Assembly (NCBI RefSeq): GCF_023078275.1
Contig: NC_062979.1
Coordinates: 18,829,848 to 18,893,847 of the forward strand
Source: Leguminivora glycinivorella
Lineage: Eukaryota > Arthropoda > Insecta > Lepidoptera > Tortricidae
Length of the DNA: 64,000 nt
Reading direction: 5' to 3'
A program made the translations under genes and the position numbers. The notes under the pieces are model-generated. The model made no database searches. It worked only from the letters and a program-made list of their open reading frames with translations, and was not told the DNA's origin. Below are positions 48,600 to 61,500 of the stretch, one piece after another (position 1 is the first letter of the stretch; each line of letters opens with the position of its first letter).

Positions 48600-51500
48600 G
48601 GTATCACGTAAGGCTTAGTAGTGTCGTATAGCTTGGCTAATAGGCTATCTGTTACATCACTGAAAAAGTTCATTTTTGCCGTTTAACTTCGAGATAATAA
48701 TTTCTGAATGGGGATTAAGAATTGTTTCAATTCCATTTCCTTCATGTACATTTTCTGTCTACCACAAATTCGGTATCACATCAGACTTAGTAGTGTCATA
48801 TAGCTTTGCTAATATGCTATATGTTTCATGCCTAAAAATGTTCACTTTTGCCGTTTAACTTGGAGGTAGTAATTTTTGAATGGGGATTTGGAATAGTTTC
48901 AATTCCATTTCCTTCAAGTACATTTTCTGGCTACTACAAATTCGGTATCACGTAAGGCTTAGTAGTGTCGTGTATCTTGGCTAATAGGCTATATGTCGCA
49001 TGCCTGAAAATATTCATTTTTGCCGTTTGACTTGGAGATAATAATTTTTGAATGGGGATTTGGAATAGCTTTAATTCCATTTCATTTAAGTACATTTTCT
49101 GGCTACTACAAATTCGGTATCACATCAGGCTTAGTATTGTATTGTAGCTTAGCTAATAGGCTAGAGGTTTGATTCCTAAAAAGTTCACTTTTGCCGTTTA
49201 ACGTAGAGATAATAATTTTTGAATGGGGATTTGGAATAGTTTCAATTCCATTTCCTTCAAGTACATATTCTGGCTACTACAAATTCGGTATCACGTAAGG
49301 CTTAGTAGTGTCGTGTAGCTTGGCTAATAGGCTATATGTCACATGCCTGAAAAATTCATTTTTGCCGTTTGACTTGGAGATAATAATTTTTGAATGGGGA
49401 TTTGGAATCGTTTCAATTTCATTTCCTTCAAGTACATTTTCTGGCTACTACAAATTCGGTATCACATCAGGCTTAGTATTGTATTGTAGCTTAGCTAATA
49501 GGCTAGAGGTTTCATTCCTAAAATAGTTCACTTTTGCCGTTTAACTTGGAGATAATAATTTTTGAATGGCGATTTGGAATGGTTTCAATTCCATGTTTTT
49601 CATGTACATTTTGTGGCTACTACAAATTCGTTATCACAACTTTATACTATAAGTTTTATTAAGCTTCTAACTGGCTATTTAAATCTGTTTTTAGTACAGC
49701 TGTACCTTGTTTACTTTGAACGCAATCACTTAGCAGCCGAATTCATTCCAAATGGGGATTTGGAATAGTTTCAATTCCATTTTCTTTCATGTACATTTTC
49801 TGGCTACTACAAATTCAGTATCACGTCAGGTTTAGTAGGGTCGTGTAGCTTGGCTAATAGGCTATATGACTAATGCCTGAAAAAGTTTATTTTTGCCGTG
49901 TGACCTGGCGATAAGAATTTTTGAATGGGGATTAGGAATTGTTTCAATTCCATTTCCTTCATGTATATTTTCTACTACAAATTCGGTATCACGTAAGGCT
50001 TAATAGTGTCGTGTCGCTTGGCTAATAGGCTATATTTCACATGCCTGAAAAAGTTCATTTTTGCCGTTTGACTTGGAGATAATGATTTTTGAATGGGGAT
50101 TTGGAATAGTTTCAATTCCATTTCCTTTAAGTACATTTTCTGGCTACTACAAATTCGGTATCACATCAGGCTTAGTATTGTATTGTAGCTTAGCTAATAG
50201 GCTAGAGGTTTCATTCCTAAAATAGTTCACTTTTGCCGTTTAACTTGGAGATAATAATTTTTGAATGGGGATTTGGAATCGTTTCAATTTCATTTACTTC
50301 ATGTACATTTTCTGGCTACTACAAATTCGGTATCACAATAAACTTAGCAGTGTCGTATAGCTTAGCTAATAGGCTATATGCTTCATGCCTAAAAAAGTTC
50401 AATTTTGCCGTTTATCTTGGAGATAATAATTTTTGAATGGCGATTTGGAATGGTTTCAATTCCATGTTTTTCATGTACATTTTGTGGCTACTACAAATTC
50501 GTTATCACAACTTAATACTAAAAGTTTTATTAAGCTTCTAACTGGCTATTTAAATCTGTTTTTAGTACAGCTGTACCTTGTTTACTTTGAACGCAATCAC
50601 TTAGCAGCCGAATTCATTCCAAATGGGGATTTGGAATAGTTTCAATTCCATTTTCTTTCATGTACATTTTCTGGCTACTACAAATTCAGTATCACGTCAG
50701 GTTTAGTAGTGTCGTGTAGCTTAGCTAATGGGCTATATGACTAATGCCTGAAAAAGTTCATTTTTGCCGTTTGAATTGGAGATAATAATTTTTGAATGGG
50801 GATTAAGAATTGTTTCAATTCCATTTCCTTCATGTACATTTTCTGTCTACTACAAATTCGGTATCACATCAGACTTAGTAGTGTCATATAGCTTGGCTAA
50901 TATGCTATATGTTTCATGCCTAAAAATGTTCACTTTTGCCGTTTAACTTGGAGGTAGTAATTTTTGAATGGGGATTTGGAATAGTTTCAATTCCATTTCC
51001 TTCAAGTACATTTTCTGGATACTACAAATTTGGTATCACGTAAGGCTTAGTAGTGTCGTGTAGCTTGGCTAGTAGGCTATATTTCACATGCCTGAAAAAG
51101 TTCATTTTTGCCGTTTTACTTGGAGATAATAATTTTTGAATGGGGATTTGGAATAGCTTCAATTCCATTTCCTTTAAGTACATTTTCTGGCTACTACAAA
51201 TTCGGTATCAAGTAAGGCTTAATAGTATCATGTAGCTTGGCTAATAAGCTATATATTACTTGCCTAAAAACGTTGACTTTTGCCGTTTAACTTAGAGATA
51301 ATAATTTTTTAATGGGGATTTGGAATAGTTTCAATTACATTTCCTTCAAGTACATATTCTGGCTACTACAAATTCGGTATCACGTAAGGCTTAGTATTGT
51401 CGTGTAGCTTAGCTAATAGGCTATATGTTTCATTCCTGAAAAAGTTCATTTTTGCCGTTTAACTTGGAGAAAATAATTTTTGAATGGGGATTTGGAATTG

Positions 51501-54500
51501 TTTCAATTCCATTTCCTTCATGCACATTTTCTGGCTACTACAAATTGGGTATCACATCAGACTTAGTAGTATCATATAGCTTGGCTAATATGCTATATGT
51601 TTCATGCCTAAAAATGTTCACTTTTGCCGTTTAACTTGGAGGTAGTAATTTTTGAATGGGGATTTGGAATAGTTTCAATTCCATTTCCTTCAAGTACATT
51701 TTCTGGCTACTACAAATTTGGTATCACGTAAGGCTTAGTAGTGTCGTGTAGCTTGGCTAGTAGGATATATGTCACATGCCTGAAAAAGTTCATTTTTGCC
51801 GTTTGACTTGGAGATAATGATTTTTGAATGGGGATTTGGAATAGCTTCAATTCCATTTCCTTCAAGTACATTTTCTGGCTACTACAAATTCGGTATCACG
51901 TAAGGCTTAGTAGTGTCGTGTAGCTTGGCTAATATGCTATATGTTACATCGCTGAAAAAGTTCATTTTTGCCGTTTAACTTCGAGATAATAATTTCTGAA
52001 TGGGGATTAAGGATTGTTTCAATTCCATTTCCTTCATGTACATTTTCTGTCTACTACAAATTCGGTATCACATCAGACTTAGTAGTGTCATATAGCTTGG
52101 CTAATATGCTATATGTTTCATGCCTAAAAATGTTCACTTTTGCCGTTTAACTTGGAGGTAGTAATTTTTGAATGGGGATTTGGAATAGTTTCAATTCCAT
52201 TTCCTTCAAGTACATTTTCTGGATACTACAAATTTGGTATCACGTAAGGCTTAGTAGTGTCGTGTAGCTTGGCTAGTAGGCTATATTTCACATGCCTGAA
52301 AAAGTTCATTTTTGCCGTTTTACTTGGAGATAATAATTTTTGAATGGGGATTTGGAATAGCTTCAATTCCATTTCCTTTAAGTACATTTTCTGGCTACTA
52401 CAAATTCGGTATCAAGTAAGGCTTAATAGTATCATGTAGCTTGGCTAATAAGCTATATATTACTTGCCTAAAAACGTTGACTTTTGCCGTTTAACTTAGA
52501 GATAATAATTTTTTAATGGGGATTTGGAATAGTTTCAATTACATTTCCTTCAAGTACATATTCTGGCTACTACAAATTCGGTATCACGTAAGGCTTAGTA
52601 TTGTCGTGTAGCTTAGCTAATAGGCTATATGTTTCATTCCTGAAAAAGTTCATTTTTGCCGTTTAACTTGGAGATAATAATTTTTGAATGGGGATTTGGA
52701 ATAGAGTCAATTACATTTCCTTCATGTACATTTTCTGGCTACTACAAATTCGGTATCACATCAGGCTTAGTATTGTATTGTAGCTTAGCTAATAGGCTAG
52801 AGGTGTCATGCCTAAAAAAGTTCACTTTTGCCGTTTAAATAACTTGGAGGTAGTAATTTTTGAATGGGGATTTGGAATAGTTTCAATTCCATTTCCTTCA
52901 TGTATTTTTCTGGCTACTACAAATTCGGTATCACGTAAGGCTTAGTAGTGTCGTGTAGCTTGGCTAATAGGCTATACGTTACATTCCTGAAAAAGTTCAG
53001 TTTTGCCGTTTAACTTGGAGATAATAATTTTTGAATGGGGATTTGGAATAGAGTCAATTCCATTTCCTTCATGTACATTTTCTGGCTACTACAAATTCGG
53101 TATCACGTAAGGCTTAGTAGTGTCGTGTATCTTGGCTAATAGGCTATATGTCGCATGCCTGAAAATATTCATTTTTGCCGTTTGACTTGGAGATAATAAT
53201 TTTTGAATGGGGATTTGGAATAGCTTTAATTCCATTTCATTTAAGTACATTTTCTGGCTACTACAAATTAGGTATCACATCAGGCTTACTATTTTATTGT
53301 AGCTTAGCTAATAGGCTAGAGGTTTCATTCCTAAAAAAGTTCACTTTTGCCGTTTAACGTAGAGATAATAATTTTTGAATGGGGATTTGGAATAGTTTCA
53401 ATTCCATTTCCTTCAAGTACATATTCTGGCTACTACAAATTCGGTATCACGTAAGGCTTAGTAGTGTCGTGTAGCTTGGCTAATAGGCTATATGTCACAT
53501 GCCTGAAAAAATTCATTTTTGCCGTTTGACTTGGAGATAATAATTTTTGAATGGGGATTTGGAATCGTTTCAATTTCATTTCCTTCAAGTACATTTTCTG
53601 GCTACTACAAATTCGGTATCACATCAGGCTTAGTATTGTATTGTAGCTTAGCTAATAGGCTAGAGGTTTCATTCCTAAAATAGTTCACTTTTGCCGTTTA
53701 ACTTGGAGATAATAATTTTTGAATGGCGATTTGGAATGGTTTCAAATCCATGTTTTTCATGTACATTTTGTGGCTACTACAAATTCGTTATCACAACTTT
53801 ATTCTATAAGTTTTATTAAGCTTCTAACTGGCTATTTAAATCTGTTTTTAGTACAGCTGTACCTTGTTTACTTTGAACGCAATCACTTAGCAGCCGAATT
53901 CATTCCAAATGGGGATTTGGAATAGTTTCAATTCCATTTTCTTTCATGTACATTTTCTGGCTACTACAAATTCAGTATCACGTCAGGTTTAGTAGTGTCG
54001 TGTAGCTTGGCTAATAGGCTATATGACTAATGCCTGAAAAAGTTCATTTTTGCCGTTTGAATTGGAGATAATAATTTTTGAATGGGGATTTGGAATTGTT
54101 TCAATTCCATTTCCTTCATGTACATTTTCTGGCTACTACAAATTCATTCCAAATGGGGATTTGGAATAGTTTCAATTCCATTTTCTTTCATGTACATTTT
54201 CTGGCTACTACAAATTCAGTATCACGTCAGGTTTAGTAGTGTCGTGTAGCTTGGCTAATAGGCTATATGACTAATGCCTGAAAAAGTTCATTTTTGCCGT
54301 TTGAATTGGAGATAATAATTTTTGAATGGGGATTTGGAATTGTTTCAATTCCATTTCCTTCATGTACATTTTCTGGCTACTACAAATTCGGTATCACGTA
54401 AGGATTAGTAGTGTCGTGTAGCTTGGCTAATAGGCTATATGTTACATGCCTGAAAAAGTTTATTTTTGCCGTGTGACCTGGCGATAAGAATTTTTGAATG

Positions 54501-56700
54501 GGGATTAGGAATTGTTTCAATTCCATTTCCTTCATGTATATTTTCTGGCTACTACAAATTCGGTATCACGTAAGGCTTAATAGTGTCGTGTCGCTTGGCT
54601 AATAGGCTATATGTCACATGCCTGAAAAAGTTCATTTTTGCCGTTTGACTTGGAGATAATGATTTTTGAATGGGGATTTGGAATAGTTTCAATTCCATTT
54701 CCTTCAAGTACATTTTCTGGCTACTACAAATTCGGTATCACGTAAGGCTTAGTAGTGTCGTGTAGCTTGGCTCATAGGCTATATGTTACATGCCTGAAAA
54801 AGTTCATTTTTGCCGTTTAACTTGGAGAAAATAATTTTTGAATGGGGATTTGGAATTGTTTCAATTCCATTTCCTTCATGCACATTTTCTGGCTACTACA
54901 AATTGGGTATCACATCAGACTTAGTAGTGTCATATAGCTTGGCTAATATGCTATATGTTTCATGCCTAAAAATGTTCACTTTTGCCGTTTAACTTGGAGG
55001 TAGTAATTTTTGAATGGGGATTTGGAATAGTTTCAATTCCATTTCCTTCAAGTACATTTTCTGGCTACTACAAATTAGGTATCACGTAAGGCTTAGTAGT
55101 GTCGTGTAGCTTGGCTAGTAGGCTATATGTCACATGCCTGAAAAAGTTCATTTTTGCCGTTTAATTTGGAGATAATAATTTTTGAATGGGGATTTGGAAT
55201 AGCTTCAATTCCATTTCCTTCAAGTACATTTTCTGGCTACTACAAATTCGGTATCACGTAAGGCTTAGTATTGTCGTGTAGCTTAGCTAATAGGCTATAT
55301 GTTACATAGCTGAAAAAGTTCATTTTTGCCGTTTAACTTCAAGATAATAATTTCTGAATGGGGATTAAGAATTGTTTCAATTCCATTTCCTTCATGTACA
55401 TTTTCTGTCTACTACAAATTCGGTATCACATCAGACTTAGTAGTGTCATATAGCTTGGCTAATATGCTATATGTTTCATGCCTAAAAATGTTCACTTTTG
55501 CCGTTTAACTTGGAGGTAGTAATTTTTGAATGGGGATTTGGAATAGTTTCAATTCCATTTCCTTCAAGTACATTTTCTGGCTACTACAAATTTGGTATCA
55601 CGTAAGGCTTAGTAGTGTCGTGTAGCTTGGCTAATGGGCTATATGTCACATGCCTGAAAAAATTCATTTTTGCCGTTTGACTTGGAGATAATAATTTTTG
55701 AATGGGGATTTGGAATCGTTTCAATTTCATTTCCTTCAAGTACATTTTCTGGCTACTACAAATTCGGTATCACATCAGGCTTAGTATTGTATTGTAGGTT
55801 AGCTAATAGGCTAGAGGTTTCATTCCTAAAATAGTTCACTTTTGTCGTTTAACTTGGAGGTAGTAATTTTTGAATGGGGATTTGGAATAGCTTCAATTCC
55901 ATTTCCTTCATGTACATTTTATGGCTACTACAAATTCGGTATCACAACGGGCTTAGTAGTGTCGTATAGCTTGGCTAATAAGCTATATGTTTCATGCCTG
56001 AAAAAGTTCAGTTTTTCCGTTTAACTTGGAGATAATCATTTTTGAATGGGGATTTGGAATCGTTTCAATTTCATTTACTTCATGTACATTTTCTGGCTAC
56101 TACAAATTCGGTATCACAATAGACTTAGCAGCGTCGTATAGCGTGGCTAATAGGCTATATGTTTCATGCCTAAAAAAGTTCACTTTTGCCGTTTATCTTG
56201 GAGATAATAATTTTTGAATGGCGATTTGGAATGGTTTCAATTCCATGTTTTTCATGTACATTTTGTGGCTACTACAAATTCGTTATCACAACTTAATACT
56301 ATAAGTTTTATTAAGCTTCTAACTGGCTATTTAAATCTGTTTTTAGTACAGCTGTACCTTGTTTACTTTGAACGCAATCACTTAGCAGCCGAATTCATTC
56401 CAAATGGGGATTTGGAATAGTTTCAATTCCATTTTCTTTCATGTACATTTTCTGACTACTACAAATTCAGTATCACGTCAGGTTTAGTAGTGTCGTGTAG
56501 CTTAGCTAATAGGCTATACGACTAATGCCTGAAAAAGTTCATTTTTGCCGTTTGAATTGGAGATAATAATTTTTGAATGGGGATTAGGAATTGTTTCAAT
56601 TCCATTTCCTTCATGTACATTTTCTGGCTACTACAAATTCGGTATCACGTAAGGCTTAGTAGTGTCGTGTAGGTTGGCTAATAGGCTATATGTCACATGC
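48600..56700 (+). repeat. Higher-order repeat, right copy 2 (about 8.39 kb)
   Basis: Second copy of the block at 40.2-48.3 kb. Relative to copy 1 it has lost about six monomers between 50.4 and 50.9 kb, leaving a fused variant monomer at 50764. It has also gained about six monomers at 51.6-52.9 kb, the latter through a 1,204-bp (seven-monomer) local duplication (50764/51968). Net length is unchanged. Confidence 0.78.
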
Positions 56701-58310
56701 CTGAAAAAGTTCATTTTTGCCGTTTGACTTGGAGATAATGATTTTTGAATGGGGATTTGGAATAGTTTCAATTCCATTTCCTTCAAGTACATTTTCTGGC
56801 TACTACAAATTCGGTATCACGTAAGGCTTAGTAGTGTCGTGTAGCTTGGCTCATAGGCTATATGTTACATGCCTGTAAAAGTTCATTTTTGCCGTTTAAC
56901 TTGGAGAAAATAATTTTTGAATGGGGATTTGGAATTGTTTCAATTCCATTTCCTTCATGCACATTTTCTGGCTACTACAAATTGGGTATCACATCAGACT
57001 TAGTAGTATCATATAGCTTGGCTAATATGCTATATGTTTCATGCCTAAAAATGTTTACTTTTGCCGTTTAACTTGGAGGTAGTAATTTTTGAATGGGGAT
57101 TTGGAATAGTTTCTATTCCATTTCCTTCAAGTACATTTTCTGGCTACTACAAATTTGGTATCACGTAAGGCTTAGTAGTGTCGTGTAGCTTGGCTAATAG
57201 GCTATATGTCACATGCCTGAAAAAATTCATTTTTGCCGTTTGACTTGGAGATAATAATTTTTGAATGGGGATTTGGAATCGTTTTAATTTCATTTCCTTC
57301 AAGTACATTTTCTGGCTACTACAAATTCGGTATCACATCAGGCTTAGTATTGTATTGTAGCTTAGCTAATAGGCTAGAGGTTTCATTCCTAAAATAGTTC
57401 ACTTTTGCCGTTTAACTTGGAGGTAGTAATTTTTGAATGGGGATTTGGAATAGCTTCAATTCCATTTCCTTCATGTACATTTTATGGCTACTACAAATTC
57501 GGTATCACAACGGGCTTAGTAGTGTCGTATAGCTTGGCTAATAAGCTATATGTTTCATGTCTGAAAAAGTTTAGTTTTTCCGTTTAACTTGGAGATAATA
57601 ATTTTTGAATGGGGATTTGGAATCGTTTCAATTTCATTTACTTCATGTACATTTTCTGGCTACTACAAATTCGGTATCACAATAAACTTAGCAGTGTCGT
57701 ATAGCTTGGCTAATAGGCTATATGCTTCATGTCTAAAAAAGTTCACTTTTGCCGTTTATCTTGGAGATAATAATTTTTGAATGGCGATTTGGAATGGTTT
57801 CAATTCCATGTTTTTCATGTACATTTTGTGGCTACTACAAATTCGTTATCACAATTTAATACTATAAGTTTTATTAAGCTTCTAACTGGCTATTTAAATC
57901 TGTTTTTTAGTACAGCTGTACCTTGTTTACTTTGAACGCAATCACTTAGCAGCCGAATTCATTCCAAATGGGGATTTGGAATAGTTTCAATTCCATTTTC
58001 TTTCATGTACATTTTCTGACTACTACAAATTCAGTATCACGTCAGGTTTAGTAGTGTCGTGTAGCTTAGCTAATAGGCTATACGACTAATGCCTGAAAAA
58101 GTTCATTTTTGCCGTTTGAATTGGAGATAATAATTTTTGAATGGGGATTAGGAATTGTTTCAATTCCATTTCCTTCATGTACATTTTCTGGCTACTACAA
58201 ATTCGGTATCACGTAAGGCTTAGTAGTGTCGTGTAGCTTGGCTAATAGGCTATATGTCACATGCCTGAAAAAGTTCATTTTTGCCGTTTGACTTGGAGAT
58301 AATGATTTTT

Positions 58311-58498
58311 TGTTAGAGGTTTAATTTATGTCCATAGTATAAACCTTCTTATTGTAATCCTGGCCGCCTAGCGAGTACAGATGACATGTCAATATTGATT
58401 GACATTGTTGTTGATTTTCTATATTCCTGTATCTTGTGCTAAATATATTCTGCTATACATTTTATTATAAAGTGTGTTTAAATGTAACCCATACATTA
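58311..58498 (+). repeat. 5' LTR of copia element
   Basis: 188 bp, starts TGTTAGAGG and ends CATACATTA, with an unusual TA end rather than CA. A 1-bp shift of the end is possible because of the T/A-rich target. The LTR should hold promoter and polyadenylation signals; no clear TATA box was singled out (TATAAA occurs near 58340). Confidence 0.9.
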
Positions 58499-58508
58499 GG
58501 TTATGGGC
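58499..58508 (+). other. Primer-binding site (half initiator tRNA-Met type)
   Basis: GGTTATGGGC directly follows the 5' LTR. This matches the anticodon-stem region of initiator tRNA-Met, the internal half-tRNA primer used by Drosophila copia, rather than a tRNA 3' end. Confidence 0.75.
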
Positions 58509-58548
58509 AGTGTTTCATAGTTTACCGTTGTGTGCATAGTTTACTAAA

Positions 58549-61500
58549 ATGTCGGAAAGTAACAATAATAATTTTCCTCACGAAAAATTACGTGGTCGCG
58601 AAAATTACGTCGAATGGAAATTTATTATCAAAAATGCGTTAATTCACGACAATTTGTGGGCCTGTGTAATCGGCTATGGTGAGGACGACAAAACAACGGC
58701 GCAAGTGAGAAAAAGATCAGATGAAAAAGCAAAATCAAAAATTTGCTTGAGCGTTGACAGATCTTGTTTTGTACACTTGATGTCGGCGGAAACGGCGAAA
58801 GAAGCCTGGGATGCGCTGGAACGTGCGTATGATGATAAAGGTCTCGGGTCTCGAGTGCGAACACTCCAGAACCTGTGCGCTGTCAAACTTGAGAACTTCA
58901 ACAGCATGGAAGCTTACGTCAATGAGATTCTATCGCTTGCGCAACAGTTAGCGAATATGAAGAAGCAAGTTGATGATGAGTTTCTTGGTGCGCTGATGCT
59001 CAAGGGTTTACCGGCGGAATACGAGCCCATGATCATGGCACTTGAGCATTCGGGAGTTACTATTACGGCCGATCTCGTCAAAACTAAACTGCTGCAGGAC
59101 CAACGGTGGACTACTCGTGGAGATTCGAGTGAGTGCTTGTCTTCTATGAGAAAAGGCGCTGCTGCGAGTGACTCCTGGACGAGAAAAGCGCAACAGCACA
59201 AGGACGAGTCTAAAACGAAGGAGAGTCCTGGTCGTAAGAGAGAACCGTGGTGCTGGAAATGCAAACAAAAAGGTCATCTGAAGAAGAACTGTCGCAGTGA
59301 CGTCGGTTGCTTGGGATACTGTGATTTGTCGGCATATAGTACTAGAACGGTGTCTGGATCTTCGTGGTATGTGGACTCGGGAGCAACGAATCACATGACT
59401 AGCAAGCGCGATTTGATAACAGACTTTAGATCGCAGAGTGGATACATCACTATTGCTAATGGAGATAAACTGCAGTGCACAGGTATAGGTAATGTTAAGT
59501 TGTCGGATGATGCGATGTTAACTAACGTGCTGTTTGTACCTAAGCTGTCTGTTAATCTCATATCTGTTTCTCAATTGATTAAGAGTGGTAGTACTGTTTA
59601 TTTTGATACTACTGGTTGTACAATTTCTATGTCAAGCGATGTTTTACTTAAGGCAAAAGACGTAGGAGGTGTGTACAAACTTCATACCTGCAGTCTAAGG
59701 GCGAACGTGACTATTAGCACTTCAACTTGGCACAAACGTCTTGGTCACTTGAGTGGCAACAATATGAGGCTTTTGAGGCAGGGACTTGCTAATGATATTA
59801 GTTTTCAGGACGACCCTTGTAAAGATGTCGCATGTGAGGTTTGTTTAAAAGGAAAACAAGCGCGGTTTCCTTTTGTCAGCAATCCTGAGAAGTCTGTGGC
59901 CGCAAATCGGTTGGATTTAATGCACACGGATTTGTGCGGGCCGTTGCCGGTGAATTCGCTTGGAGGCAAGAGGTACATCCTGACATTCTTGGATGATCAT
60001 ACGAGGAAGGTGTTCGTATATTTCCTGAAGAATAAAAACGAGGTGAGTCAATACATGAAAGACTTTATTACTCTAGTTGAAACCCAAACTGGCGATAAAG
60101 TGAAAGCCTTGAGATCTGATAACGGGACCGAGTATGTGAACAGAGATCTTGAAAATTTTTTGAAAGGTAAGGGGATAGTCCATCAGGTGACAGTGCCTTA
60201 CAGTCGACAGATGAATGCAGCTAGCGAGAAGCTGACCCTTCTGGAAAAAGTAAGATGCCTGTTATATACGTCAAACCTAGATCACAAATTTTGGGCTGAA
60301 GCTGCTCGTACAGCGGCATATTTAATAAACGTGTCTCCTTCAAAACGGCTATCAGGAAAGACACCTGAGGAAGCCTGGACAGGGACGAAAGTAAGCTTGA
60401 AAAACTTACGTGTGTTTGGCTGCGAAGCTTTCGCTCACGTTGACAAAGTAAAGCGAAATAAGCTTGAACCCAAAAGCAAGCGTTGTATCTTTCTCGGCTA
60501 TGAGAGTAGTGGATATAGGCTGTACGATTTGGCGAAAAATGAAGTTTTTCGTAGTCGTGATGTTGTTTTTAATGAAACAATTTTTCCAGGTGCCAGTAGC
60601 AAACGATCTGTGGAGATATTCTTCCCTGCAAGCGGCGATACTACTGTTGAAGAGTGTCACATGGAAGATCAGCCCGTGGTTGAGCTTGAGGCGGAGATGC
60701 CATTGCTACCAAATGTAGATCATCAGGTTGAGGCGGAGAAGCCGACAGAACCTGAAGTTTGGATTGAGGCGGACGTACAAATGCCAAGTTCATCTTCTGA
60801 TACAAGTGGTGCTCTACAGAAGCCGGATGGTGACGGACCAGCCTATAATTTACGATCAAGAATACCGAGATGCACTGTAGCGTCGGCACTCGTGGTAGAG
60901 GCAAGTGAACCGACAACTGTTAAGGAGGCCTTGCACTCGAGTGATAGCAAGCTGTGGCGACAAGCTATGCAGGATGAGATCGATTCGTTTAATAAGCATG
61001 ATGCTTGGGAGCTTGTTGACAGACCAGCGGGCAAAAATATTGTGAAGAATCGGTGGTTATTTAAGATAAAACGCGATGCTAATGGAAAAATAGCGTGTTA
61101 TAGAGCACGATTGGTTGCGAAAGGGTTTACCCAGAAGTTCGGAATAGACTATATGGATACTTATTCTCCTGTGGTGCGACATAGTTCATTGAGAATGTTG
61201 CTGTCTCTTGCGGTCGAGTTAGATCTGAAGATTGATCACCTAGACGTCAAAACTGCCTTCCTGAATGGCGATTTGAGTGAGGAGATTTATATGGCACAGC
61301 CGGAAGGATTCGTCCAAAAAGGCAATGAGCATAAAGTCTATAAACTAAAGAAGGCTGTATATGGATTAAAGCAGGCGTCCCGCGCCTGGTACGAAAAGGT
61401 AAAGGAAGTTTTAGTCGCAGAGCAGTTCACACAGAGCAAGTACGAGAGCTGCATCTTCAGTCGCCGAGTGGGTAAGCGAACCATTATTATCGCACTTTAC

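Larger units (their letters stand above)
37828..58310 (+). repeat. 172-bp satellite array, right segment 2
   Basis: About 119 monomers, ten of them chimeric. Two long ordered blocks, about 40.2-48.3 kb and 48.6-56.7 kb, are tandem copies (see separate entries). Private changes of one copy are visible, for example a small GTACAATT duplication near 45561 that is absent from the sister site. No gene is present. The segment ends in the TTTTT target of the copia element. Confidence 0.95.

Noticed and set aside
58628..61034. Minus-strand and alternate-frame ORFs within the copia gag-pol
   Set aside because: They overlap a long ORF with clear Gag, protease, integrase and RT motifs; no independent support.
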